Translations under genes and position numbers: made by a program
Assembly: GCA_019114745.1 (NCBI GenBank)
Contig: DXEY01000117.1
Span: 1-14,612, forward strand
DNA from: Candidatus Mediterraneibacter colneyensis
Lineage (GTDB): Bacteria > Bacillota > Clostridia > Lachnospirales > Lachnospiraceae
Length of the DNA stretch: 14,612 nucleotides
Reading direction: 5' to 3'
The notes under the pieces: model-generated
What the model was told of the DNA's origin: nothing
Seen by the model: the letters and a program-made list of their open reading frames with translations, nothing else
The model's database searches: none
Shown: positions 5,912 to 12,796 of the stretch, in pieces
Position numbering within the stretch: the first letter of the stretch is position 1
How the letters are laid out: every line of letters starts with the position of its first letter

Positions 5912-7673
5912 TACCGGAAAGATCTATGGCATAAACGGCCCCGTCATTTACCTGAAGGGAAATACAGGTTTCCGCATGTCCGAGATGGTCTATGTGGGCA
6001 AAGAGAAGTTGGTCGGCGAGGTCATTGCACTGGACAAGGATCTGACGACGGTTCAGGTATACGAAGAAACGACCGGACTGCATCCGGGCGAGGAAGTGAC
6101 CGCAAGCGGAAATGCAGTCTCCGTAACACTTGCCCCCGGCATCCTGAACAATATCTTCGACGGCATCGAGCGCCCGCTGGAGCGTATCGCCGATTCCTCG
6201 GGAGGAGCTTTTATCACCCGCGGCGTCAGCGTAGATTCTCTCGACCGCCAGAAAAAATGGCAGACTCATATCACAGTAGAAAAGGGACAGTATCTCCACG
6301 GAGGCGACATCATCGCCGAAGTGCCTGAGACACATGCCATCGTCCACAAATGCATGGTTCCGCCGGATGTGGAAGGAACCGTGACCAACGTGGCGGCGGA
6401 CGGCGAATATACCATTGACGAGACCCTCGTCACACTGGAACTCTCAAACGGAAGTACAAAGGAACTGACGATGACCCAACGCTGGCCCATCCGCGTGCCG
6501 AGGCCGACACACCACCGTTTCCCGGCATCCGTACCGCTGGTTACCGGGCAGCGTATCATCGACACCATGTTCCCGATCGCCAAAGGCGGAACTGCCGCTA
6601 TTCCCGGCGGATTCGGAACAGGAAAGACAATGACCCAGCACCAGATCGCCAAATGGGCGGACGCCGATATCATCATCTACATCGGATGCGGCGAACGCGG
6701 GAACGAGATGACTCAGGTGCTTGAAGAATTTGGGGAGCTGACCGACCCCAGGACAGGCAATCCTCTGATGGATCGTACCACTCTGATCGCAAACACATCC
6801 AACATGCCTGTGGCTGCCCGTGAGGCGAGTATCTATACCGGTCTTACGCTGGCGGAATATTACCGCGATATGGGCTATGACGTCGCGATCATGGCGGACT
6901 CCACCTCAAGATGGGCAGAGGCTCTCAGGGAGCTCTCCGGCCGTCTCGAAGAAATGCCTGCGGAAGAGGGATTCCCGGCATATCTGGCTTCAAGACTGTC
7001 TGCGTTTTACGAGCGCGCCGGCATGATGCACAACTTAAACGGAACGGACGGCTCTGTCACGATCATCGGCGCTGTCTCCCCGCAGGGTGGAGATTTCTCC
7101 GAGCCGGTAACGCAGAACACCAAACGTTTCGTCCGCTGCTTCTGGGGGCTGGACAAAAGTCTCGCGTACTCCAGACATTTCCCGGCGATCCACTGGCTCA
7201 CCAGCTACAGTGAATACCTGAACGACTTAAGCCACTGGTATCAGGACAATGTATCGCCGAAGTTCGTCAGCTACCGCAACCGGCTGATGGCGCTCCTGAA
7301 TCAGGAGAGCAGCCTGCTGGAGATCGTAAAGCTGATCGGAAGCGATGTGCTCCCGGACGACCAGAAGCTGATCCTGGAAATCGCGCGCGTCATCCGTCTC
7401 GGTTTCCTGCAGCAGAATGCATTCCACAAGGATGATACCTGCGTATCCATGGAAAAACAGTTCCTCATGATGGATATCATCCTGTATCTGTATAAACAGG
7501 CGCGCACCCTCGTCACCATGGGGCATCCGATGTCTGTGTTAAAATCCGAGAACATTTTCGACCGTATCATCGCCATCAAGTATGATGTGCCCAATGACCG
7601 TCTCGAAATGTTCGCCCAGTACCGCCGTGATATTGATACATTCTATCAGAGAGTGCTGGAGAAAAATGCATAA
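5904..7673 (+). CDS. atpA: V/A-type ATPase catalytic subunit A
   Basis: Subunit A binds and hydrolyses (or synthesises) ATP at the interface with B. With the start used here it has 589 residues, normal for the family. Visible are an N-terminal beta-barrel (GKIYGINGPVIYLKG), the IFDGIERPLERI motif, the A-specific bulge insertion (roughly residues 115-190), RWPIRVPRP, the P-loop GGFGTGKT (235-242), GCGERGNEM with the predicted catalytic Glu near 264, and ADSTSRWAEALRE followed by GRLEEMPAEEGFPAYL. I choose TTG at 5904 because GGAGGTG (5891-5897) then lies 6 nt upstream; the in-frame GTG at 5895 lies inside this SD and would add only three residues. The start overlaps the subunit E stop by 8 nt, implying coupled translation. 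Confidence 0.97.
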   Translation: MLNTGKIYGINGPVIYLKGNTGFRMSEMVYVGKEKLVGEVIALDKDLTTVQVYEETTGLHPGEEVTASGNAVSVTLAPGILNNIFDGIERPLERIADSSGGAFITRGVSVDSLDRQKKWQTHITVEKGQYLHGGDIIAEVPETHAIVHKCMVPPDVEGTVTNVAADGEYTIDETLVTLELSNGSTKELTMTQRWPIRVPRPTHHRFPASVPLVTGQRIIDTMFPIAKGGTAAIPGGFGTGKTMTQHQIAKWADADIIIYIGCGERGNEMTQVLEEFGELTDPRTGNPLMDRTTLIANTSNMPVAAREASIYTGLTLAEYYRDMGYDVAIMADSTSRWAEALRELSGRLEEMPAEEGFPAYLASRLSAFYERAGMMHNLNGTDGSVTIIGAVSPQGGDFSEPVTQNTKRFVRCFWGLDKSLAYSRHFPAIHWLTSYSEYLNDLSHWYQDNVSPKFVSYRNRLMALLNQESSLLEIVKLIGSDVLPDDQKLILEIARVIRLGFLQQNAFHKDDTCVSMEKQFLMMDIILYLYKQARTLVTMGHPMSVLKSENIFDRIIAIKYDVPNDRLEMFAQYRRDIDTFYQRVLEKNA

Positions 7674-7687
7674 GGAGGACCGAACTC

Positions 7688-9073
7688 ATGTCAATTGAAT
7701 ATTTAGGCTTAAGCAGTATCAACGGACCTCTGATCGCTCTCGAAGGCGTGCAGGGAGCATTCTACGATGAGATCGTAGAGTTCGTCGTGGACGGCACAGA
7801 GCACAAAATCGGACGTATCGTAGAGATTTATGAGGACAGGGCTGTCATCCAGGTATTTGAGGGCTCTGAAAATATGTCTCTTAAAAATACACACACGAAA
7901 CTCACGGGGCATCCCATGGAGATTGCACTCTCCCCGGATATGCTGGGACGCACCTTTAACGGGATCGGACAGCCCATCGACGATCTGGGACCTATCGCCT
8001 CCGCTCTGAAGCGTGATGTGAACGGTCTGCCGCTCAATCCGGTGCGCAGGGAATATCCCCGCAACTATATCCACACCGGCATCTCTGCGATCGACGGGCT
8101 TACCACACTGATCCGCGGGCAGAAGCTTCCCATCTTTTCAGGAAACGGGCTTCCCCATGACCAGCTCGCCGCCCAGATCGTAAAACAGGCGTCACTGGGC
8201 GAAAATTCTGATGAAAAATTTGCTATCGTATTTGCCGCCATGGGCGTCAAACATGACGTGGCGGATTTCTTCCGGCATACGTTTGAGGAGAGCGGCGTGG
8301 CAGACCATGTCGCCATGTTCCTGAACCTTGCAAACGATCCCGTGGTCGAGCGGCTTATCACTCCGAAGGTAGCGCTCACCGTGGCAGAGTATCTTGCATT
8401 TGAACAAAATATGCATATCCTCGTCATACTGACGGATATGACCTCCTTTGCGGAAGCGATGCGCGAGGTATCTTCCTCCAAAGGCGAGATCCCCAGCCGA
8501 AAAGGTTATCCGGGATATCTGTACAGCGAGCTTGCTACCATCTATGAGCGCGCCGGCATTGTACAGGGTGTAAACGGATCGGTGACTCAGCTTCCGATCC
8601 TCACCATGCCGAACGATGATATCACGCACCCGATCCCTGACCTGACCGGGTATATCACGGAAGGGCAGATCGTTCTCGACCGGCCGCTGCACGGTCAGTC
8701 CATCTATCCGCCCATCAACATCCTGCCTTCCCTGTCCCGTCTGATGAAAGACGGTATCGGCGAGGGCTACACGCGGGAAGATCATCAGGATCTGGCGAAC
8801 CAGCTCTTCTCCGCCTACGCAAAGGTAGGCGATGCGAGAAACCTGGCGTCCGTCATCGGAGAGGATGAGCTCTCCCCCATCGACAAGAAATATCTGGAGT
8901 TCGGAAAAGAATTTGAGGAGCGCTATATCGGACAGGGCGTAGAAGAAAACAGAAGCATGGAAGAAACGCTTGACCTCGGATGGGAGCTGCTTGGAAGGCT
9001 GCCGAAGGAAGAGCTGGACAGAGTAGATACAAAGATCCTGGACAAATACTATAAGCCAATGGAAGAAGAATAA
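7688..9073 (+). CDS. atpB: V/A-type ATPase regulatory subunit B
   Basis: Subunit B alternates with A in the hexameric head and supplies residues, including the arginine finger, to the catalytic interface. The 461-residue protein has the family's usual length. It shows the beta-barrel start (YLGLSSINGPLIALEGV), GRTFNGIGQPIDDLGPI, SAIDGLTTLIRGQKLPIFSG, a non-functional P-loop region (SGNGLPHDQLAAQI lacks GKT), the YSELATIYERAG stretch, and PSLSRLMKDGIGEGYTREDH, which includes the conserved Arg. The absence of a Walker A lysine is what separates B from A. AAGGAGG at 7672-7678 overlaps the subunit A stop and lies 9 nt before the ATG. Confidence 0.97.
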   Translation: MSIEYLGLSSINGPLIALEGVQGAFYDEIVEFVVDGTEHKIGRIVEIYEDRAVIQVFEGSENMSLKNTHTKLTGHPMEIALSPDMLGRTFNGIGQPIDDLGPIASALKRDVNGLPLNPVRREYPRNYIHTGISAIDGLTTLIRGQKLPIFSGNGLPHDQLAAQIVKQASLGENSDEKFAIVFAAMGVKHDVADFFRHTFEESGVADHVAMFLNLANDPVVERLITPKVALTVAEYLAFEQNMHILVILTDMTSFAEAMREVSSSKGEIPSRKGYPGYLYSELATIYERAGIVQGVNGSVTQLPILTMPNDDITHPIPDLTGYITEGQIVLDRPLHGQSIYPPINILPSLSRLMKDGIGEGYTREDHQDLANQLFSAYAKVGDARNLASVIGEDELSPIDKKYLEFGKEFEERYIGQGVEENRSMEETLDLGWELLGRLPKEELDRVDTKILDKYYKPMEEE

Positions 9074-9100
9074 TCTGACGGCTGACAGCAGGGAGCAGAA

Positions 9101-9478
9101 ATGGATTTACAGACTTTACAATTTTTCGACGGGCATCAGGATGCCCTGCCGCTCTATGAGAAATTTGAACATTGCGTTACCGATCTGGTTCCTGATATAA
9201 AGATCAAAGTGCAGAAAACACAGATATCTTTTTACAACAGGCATCTGTTTTCCTGCGTTTCATTTGCCAGGATCAGAAAGAAAAAAGACTGCCCGGACTG
9301 CTATATCGTCATCACCTTCGGGCTGGCGCACAAAGTAGATTCGCCCCGCATCGATGTTGCTACGGAGCCCTGTCCCAACCGATGGACGCACCATGTGCTC
9401 ATATCAGACCTTTCAGAGATTGACGGGGAACTCATGGGCTGGGTAAACGATGCGGCAGACTTCGCCTGCCGGAAGTAA
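9101..9478 (+). CDS. DUF5655-like protein inside the ATPase operon
   Basis: This 125-residue soluble protein is not one of the established ATPase subunits. Its pattern fits the uncharacterised DUF5655 family: FFDGHQDALPLYEKF at the start, IKVQKTQISFYNRHLFSCVSF (residues about 34-55), YIVITFGLAHKVDSPRI (68-84), RWTHHVLISDLSEIDGEL (94-111) and WVNDAADFA at the end. It has six cysteines, including a C-x-x-C pair (Cys64, Cys67), which could bind metal or be redox active, though I know no evidence for this. No membrane segment or signal peptide is seen. GGGAG (9091-9095) precedes the ATG by 5 nt, and the gap to subunit B is only 27 nt, so it is co-transcribed. Position suggests an assembly or regulatory role; this is guesswork. 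The family assignment is from remembered pattern. Confidence 0.72.
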   Translation: MDLQTLQFFDGHQDALPLYEKFEHCVTDLVPDIKIKVQKTQISFYNRHLFSCVSFARIRKKKDCPDCYIVITFGLAHKVDSPRIDVATEPCPNRWTHHVLISDLSEIDGELMGWVNDAADFACRK

Positions 9479-9504
9479 CGGCAGGACTTAAAATAAAAAG
9501 AACT

Positions 9505-9519
9505 GGCTGTAAAACAGCC
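9505..9519 (+). promoter_or_regulatory. Hairpin before subunit D
   Basis: GGCTGT (9505-9510) and ACAGCC (9514-9519) form a perfect 6-bp stem with loop AAA, extendable by one wobble pair. It lies in the 68-nt gap between the DUF5655-like gene and subunit D, 14 nt before the SD (GAAGGGAGG, 9532-9540). On the plus strand no T-run follows. On the minus strand it would be followed by a T-rich stretch, but no minus-strand gene needs ending here. Confidence 0.45.
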
Positions 9520-9546
9520 GAAATAATACACGAAGGGAGGGATTTC

Positions 9547-10170
9547 ATGGATCCACGTACATTTCCGACCAAGGGAAATCTGATGCTTGCAAAAAACTCG
9601 CTGGCTCTTGCAAAGCAGGGCTATGACCTGATGGATAAAAAGCGTAATATCCTGATCCGGGAACTGATGGATCTGATCGATGAGGCGCGGACGATCCAGG
9701 AAGAGATCGACACGACATTCACCTATGCCTACCAGTGTCTCCAGCGCGCAAATATCGAAAACGGCATCAGCAATGTGGAGCTGCTCGCATATACGGTTCC
9801 CATCGAAAATTCCATCACGATCCAGACCCGGAGCATCATGGGTACTGAGATTCCCCACGTCAAGTATGTTCCCGACGCCGGAAAGCCCACTTACTCATTC
9901 AGCAATACGCATGAATCGATTGATAAGGCGCGCGAGGCATTCCGCAAAGTGAAAGACCTTACCATAAAGCTCTCCATGGTGGAAAATGCCGCATACCGGT
10001 TGGCAAGCAATATCAAAAAGACGCAGAAGCGCGCAAATGCGCTCCAGAATATCACCATCCCGATGTATTCTTCTCTTGTGTACACGATCACCAACGCGCT
10101 TGAAGAAAAAGAAAGGGAAGAATTTACCCGGCTGAAAGTTATAAAGCGGATGAAAACAAAAAAAGGCTGA
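9547..10170 (+). CDS. atpD: V/A-type ATPase central shaft subunit D
   Basis: Subunit D is the gamma-like coiled-coil axle that turns inside the A3B3 head. The 207-residue protein has two long helical arms flanking a small central domain. The N-terminal signature PTKGNLMLAKNSLALAKQGYDLMDKKRNILIREL (residues 7-40; key residues P7, K9, L20-K23, G25, L28, K31-R33, L35) is strongly conserved in the family. The C-terminal arm KKTQKRANALQNITIPMY (around residues 157-174) is equally typical. Length is normal. AGGGAGG precedes ATG 9547. Its final TGA (10168-10170) lies inside the left arm of the shared terminator. Confidence 0.96.
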   Translation: MDPRTFPTKGNLMLAKNSLALAKQGYDLMDKKRNILIRELMDLIDEARTIQEEIDTTFTYAYQCLQRANIENGISNVELLAYTVPIENSITIQTRSIMGTEIPHVKYVPDAGKPTYSFSNTHESIDKAREAFRKVKDLTIKLSMVENAAYRLASNIKKTQKRANALQNITIPMYSSLVYTITNALEEKEREEFTRLKVIKRMKTKKG

Positions 10171-10190
10171 CGCACCGTGCGTTAGCCTTT
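10162..10190. terminator. Bidirectional terminator between atpD and the Rpn gene
   Basis: AAAGGCTGACGCA (10162-10174) pairs with TGCGTTAGCCTTT (10178-10190), 13 pairs with one G-T, around a CCG loop. On the plus strand it is followed by TTTCTGTTCCTTTTT, and on the minus strand by a run of seven T and then TTTT, so it should stop both convergent transcripts, more strongly on the minus strand. The atpD stop (10168-10170) and the stop of the opposing gene (10182-10184) both lie in the stem arms. Confidence 0.9.
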
Positions 10191-11024
10191 CTGTTCCTTT
10201 TTCCACTCTTCTTTCAGTTCCATCACCAATTTCACATCAATCTCCAGCAAGTCTGCTATTACCTCTTCAGACATTCCTTTCTCGACTTTGCTTCCCACGA
10301 GACGTTTCAATGCCAAACGTTCTCCCCGCTTCTCGGCACTGTGCATCTGGGTATTATAATCCCGTATTGCCTTCTCTCTCCACTCATATTCCAACCTCTT
10401 CTGTTCATCCAGACTCAATTTTTTCAGCTCGCCATATGCTTCTTCGATATATTCATCTTGTTTTGCCATCATTTCAAACTCCTCTTGCTTCTTCCCTCCG
10501 AGGAATCTCATCCAGCGAATGATTCCGTTCTCATTGCAATCCTGTGGCGGCAGTTTTTTAAGTTCGAGAATATGCAGTTCCATCAGATCTGTATACTGCT
10601 CTCCAGTTTCTGTATCGCAGAAGGTGATCTTGCGATAACGGATGCACTTTTGCAATTTGTCATAATCGTCGCCCTTCTGTATCTGTCCAGTGTAGGTCTT
10701 TCCCACATAAAACAGTACCCGGTTCGCCCAAAACTGAAAATACGGCACCTGCATCTCCATGTTCATCCAGGAGCCGTCATCTAACTCTATCAGCACATCC
10801 AGGATTCCAAGCTTATCATCCTCAAATTCCCTGTGGAGCTCAGTATTCATAAGCTGAGTCTGCCGGATCGTTTTCGGATCTCTCCCAAGGATTGCCGCGA
10901 CAAAGCCCTGACGCACTTTCGGATTTTTCATCAGCTCTTTGAAACAAAAATCCACCGTGGGAAGCATTATAAAATTGTCAGGATTTCTTTGCTCTACGTT
11001 TCTCTCATCACACTTTATATCCAT
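10182..11024 (-). CDS. Rpn-family PD-(D/E)XK nuclease / putative transposase
   Basis: The 280-residue protein fits the Rpn/YhgA-like recombination-promoting nuclease family (often called putative transposase). The N-terminal domain has the nuclease core: K71-L-G-I-L-D76-V, then N-M-E90-M-Q92, matching the D...E-x-Q/K active site. FWANRVLFYVGKTYTGQIQKGDDYDKL follows (key residues R102, Y106, Y111, G118-Y121), then a beta-rich segment with LMELHILELKKLP. The C-terminal third is charged helix, ending with a small helical motif (MSEEVIADLLEID) usual in these proteins. The ATG at 11024 has AAGGAG 8 nt upstream. The frame is intact and the catalytic residues are present, so it looks functional. It is more AT-rich than the ATPase operon and faces it, which suggests later insertion. 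No terminal inverted repeats or target duplication were recognised around it. Confidence 0.85.
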   Translation of the reverse strand: MDIKCDERNVEQRNPDNFIMLPTVDFCFKELMKNPKVRQGFVAAILGRDPKTIRQTQLMNTELHREFEDDKLGILDVLIELDDGSWMNMEMQVPYFQFWANRVLFYVGKTYTGQIQKGDDYDKLQKCIRYRKITFCDTETGEQYTDLMELHILELKKLPPQDCNENGIIRWMRFLGGKKQEEFEMMAKQDEYIEEAYGELKKLSLDEQKRLEYEWREKAIRDYNTQMHSAEKRGERLALKRLVGSKVEKGMSEEVIADLLEIDVKLVMELKEEWKKEQKG

Positions 11025-11168
11025 ATATGATTCTCCTTTATCTTATCATGTTTTCTCAAAAGAAAAAAGCAGGACTTGTATCATTATCTGAGCCTTTTCC
11101 CTTCTATAAATTACATAGGTGATACTGCCGCCGATCTGCGGCTGATTGAATTTGTTTCGATCATTCAG

Positions 11169-11182
11169 ACTGTCCGGACAGT
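11169..11182. repeat. 14-bp perfect palindrome
   Basis: ACTGTCCGGACAGT is identical to its reverse complement. It could be a dimer-binding site for a regulator or half of a compound RNA structure with the neighbouring hairpin, which starts 4 nt later. No promoter that it would control is evident nearby. Confidence 0.6.
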
Positions 11183-11186
11183 TGAA

Positions 11187-11219
11187 AGACATCCAGAACA
11201 CAGATGGTTCGGGATGTCT
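11187..11219. repeat. Long intergenic hairpin
   Basis: AGACATCC (11187-11194) pairs perfectly with GGATGTCT (11212-11219). After one A/G mismatch, GAAC (11196-11199) pairs with GTTC (11207-11210), closing a 7-nt loop ACAGATG. In total 12 of 13 positions pair. Neither strand has a proper T-run beyond it (minus strand only TTTC), so a normal intrinsic terminator is unlikely; a structured RNA or remnant of a small repeat element fits as well. Confidence 0.65.
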
Positions 11220-11337
11220 CCAAAGATATCATGATAATTTCAGACTTGCAATAGGATATCTGTAAAAAATAAGGTTATCAACAAACTTACACGAATTATA
11301 ATAAGTTATCCGCAAAATGTGGGAGATTCCCCGCATA

Positions 11338-11679
11338 TCACTCTGTCTCTTCTTCCAGCTCTTCCCCCAGATAAAACACCCGGAAGAACATCTCCAGCGA
11401 CTCAAAAAGCTCCCTTTTCTTTTGCTGCAGTTCTTTGATCTTCAGCACACTGCCGATCTCATCAAAGAAGAAATCATTTTCCTCATGGTCTACTTTGAGT
11501 TCCAGGTTTCCATTTTCATCGAATACGAGCATCAGGACTCCGCCCACATCTTCTGTATACAATACACACATGATCTGGAGCTCCTGACGGATCTGCTCCG
11601 GCAGGGAATCAAATTCCGGATTCAGGTAAAATTTTTTTTCATAGGCATTTGCTGCGCACAGTACAATCTCATCATTCAT
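11338..11679 (-). CDS. DUF6145-like small protein downstream of birA
   Basis: The 113-residue product begins MNDEIVLCAANAYEKKFY and ends in an acidic tail (EELEEETE). It resembles the uncharacterised DUF6145 family of Lachnospiraceae: conserved VLCAANAYEKK, an L-P-E-Q-I-R-Q-E-L helix (about 26-34), a hydrophobic strand MCVLYTEDVGGVLMLVFDENG (key: C39, Y42, E44, G47-G48, F54), the acidic stretch EENDFFFDEIGS, and helices with LFESLEMFFRVFYLGEE. It is soluble and strongly acidic; no function is known to me. I place the start at ATG 11679-11677. The SD-like GAGGAAG overlaps the birA stop and lies somewhat far (about 10 nt) upstream. A longer in-frame reading from 11775 would overlap birA by 80 bases and its extra residues do not look family-like. 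The 16-nt gap to birA indicates an operon. Confidence 0.75.
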   Translation of the reverse strand: MNDEIVLCAANAYEKKFYLNPEFDSLPEQIRQELQIMCVLYTEDVGGVLMLVFDENGNLELKVDHEENDFFFDEIGSVLKIKELQQKKRELFESLEMFFRVFYLGEELEEETE

Positions 11680-11695
11680 ACGATCTGTCTTCCTC

Positions 11696-12721
11696 TCACA
11701 CGTATCCGTACACGCCGCGCACAGACACTTCTCCAGCATATATTTTTTCCACAGTTCCATCTTCCCGGCGCACAACCAGCTCGCCGGTAGGGTCGATCCC
11801 TATGGCACGAGCGCGGTACTCTTCTCCGGTTCCGGCAATGAGCACGTCCCGCCCGCGGTTGACCAGCAGGGCGCTGTACCGCTCCAGAAGCCCGCTCAGA
11901 TCCTCTGTCTTTAAGAACACCTCATAATTCTCTTCCAGCCGCTCCATCACCGCCGCGATCAGCGGGGCGCGCCTTATCCGGCGTCCGCATTCCAAACGCA
12001 GGGATGTGGCTGTCTCCCTGATCCCGGAAGGAAATTCCGTCATGTTCACATTAATCCCCACGCCTACGGTGACATGGTTGATATAATCGATCTGCGAGCT
12101 CATTTCCGTAAGGATGCCGGCCAGCTTTTTCCCGTCTATAATGATGTCGTTTGGCCATTTGATCTGAATGTCAGGAATGCACTCCGGGACTCCTCCATCC
12201 TGAAATGCATCTGCGCTCTCAAGGCACTTGCGAATGCCCTCCGCTGTGCTCAGCGCCATCACAAGCGTGAGCATGGAAGCACGGTTCGGCGCGATCTGAG
12301 GGCGCAGCAGGATAGACATAGAAATACTGCTGCCCTGCGGGGATTCCCATGTCCTGCCCCGGCGTCCGCGTCCTGCTGTCTGCCGGTCTGCCACTGCCAG
12401 CGTACCGTGGGGCGCGCCGTCCTCTCCCGCCTGTCGGATCCGCAGATTCGTCGAGTCTGTCTCATCGTAATACAGGATATTTCTTCCCGCCCAGCAGGTT
12501 TTCATCAGGCTGTCCAGCTCTTCCTTTGTCATCACGTCCGGGCTGCCCGCAATGTGATAACCCTTATTGCGTACAGCCTCCACGCGGTATCCCTCATCCT
12601 GGAGCTGGCGGATCACCTTCCATACAGCCGTTCTGGACACGCCGAACTGCTCACTGATCTGCTGCCCGGAAATGTAACCGTCAGTCTCACGGAGCAGTTT
12701 TAAGATTTCTGTCTTCATCAT
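11696..12721 (-). CDS. birA: BirA, biotin-protein ligase and biotin repressor
   Basis: BirA activates biotin to biotinyl-AMP and attaches it to the lysine of biotin carrier domains; two-domain forms also repress biotin genes. This 341-residue protein has the N-terminal winged helix (residues 1-60: ISGQQISEQFGVSRTAVWKVIRQL recognised by Q20-Q21, S29-R30, W34-I37), then the ligase core DETDSTN (86-92), the biotinyl-AMP loop QTAGRGRRGRTW (114-125), IKWPNDI (187-193) with the catalytic-site Lys188, AGILTE (201-206), and a C-terminal SH3-like domain (about 292-335). So it is the bifunctional type. Two adjacent ATG codons (12721 and 12718) both fit the SD GGGAGAGG (12732-12725); the true start may be either. 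It has a probable promoter in the 75-bp gap after the ABC gene and is followed by the DUF6145-like gene. Confidence 0.95.
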   Translation of the reverse strand: MMKTEILKLLRETDGYISGQQISEQFGVSRTAVWKVIRQLQDEGYRVEAVRNKGYHIAGSPDVMTKEELDSLMKTCWAGRNILYYDETDSTNLRIRQAGEDGAPHGTLAVADRQTAGRGRRGRTWESPQGSSISMSILLRPQIAPNRASMLTLVMALSTAEGIRKCLESADAFQDGGVPECIPDIQIKWPNDIIIDGKKLAGILTEMSSQIDYINHVTVGVGINVNMTEFPSGIRETATSLRLECGRRIRRAPLIAAVMERLEENYEVFLKTEDLSGLLERYSALLVNRGRDVLIAGTGEEYRARAIGIDPTGELVVRREDGTVEKIYAGEVSVRGVYGYV

Positions 12722-12748
12722 TATCCTCTCCCTGGTCTGGCTAACGAT

Positions 12749-12778
12749 ATTCTAACACATTCATCCGGCGAATGCCAT
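12749..12778 (-). promoter_or_regulatory. Probable birA promoter
   Basis: On the minus strand TAGAAT (12754-12749), preceded by TGT (extended -10), lies 18 bp after ATGGCA (12778-12773), a moderate -35. An inverted repeat CATTC/GAATG (12758-12762, 12770-12774) fills the spacer and could be an operator. No canonical Firmicute BirA operator (GTTAAC-type half sites) is seen, so self-regulation by BirA is not supported. Confidence 0.45.
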
Positions 12779-12796
12779 TGCTCTCCGTAAAAAGCC

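Larger units (their letters stand above)
11025..11337. other. 313-base AT-rich intergenic region with inverted repeats
   Basis: No gene is seen on either strand. Beside the Rpn SD (11033-11038), the stretch holds a hairpin at 11127-11142 (GCCGC/GCGGC, 6-nt loop), a 14-bp palindrome at 11169-11182, a long hairpin at 11187-11219, a 7-bp inverted repeat AGATATC/GATATCT (11224-11230, 11255-11261), and two copies of TTCAGACT (11164-11171, 11239-11246). A weak minus-strand hairpin with GGGA/TCCC (11331-11328 and 11324-11321) followed by TTTT may end the birA/DUF6145 transcript. I could not assign a promoter for the Rpn gene with confidence. Confidence 0.6.

Noticed and set aside
10182..11337. Complete insertion sequence around the Rpn gene
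   Set aside because: No terminal inverted repeats or target-site duplication flank the gene, and its stop lies within a terminator shared with atpD.
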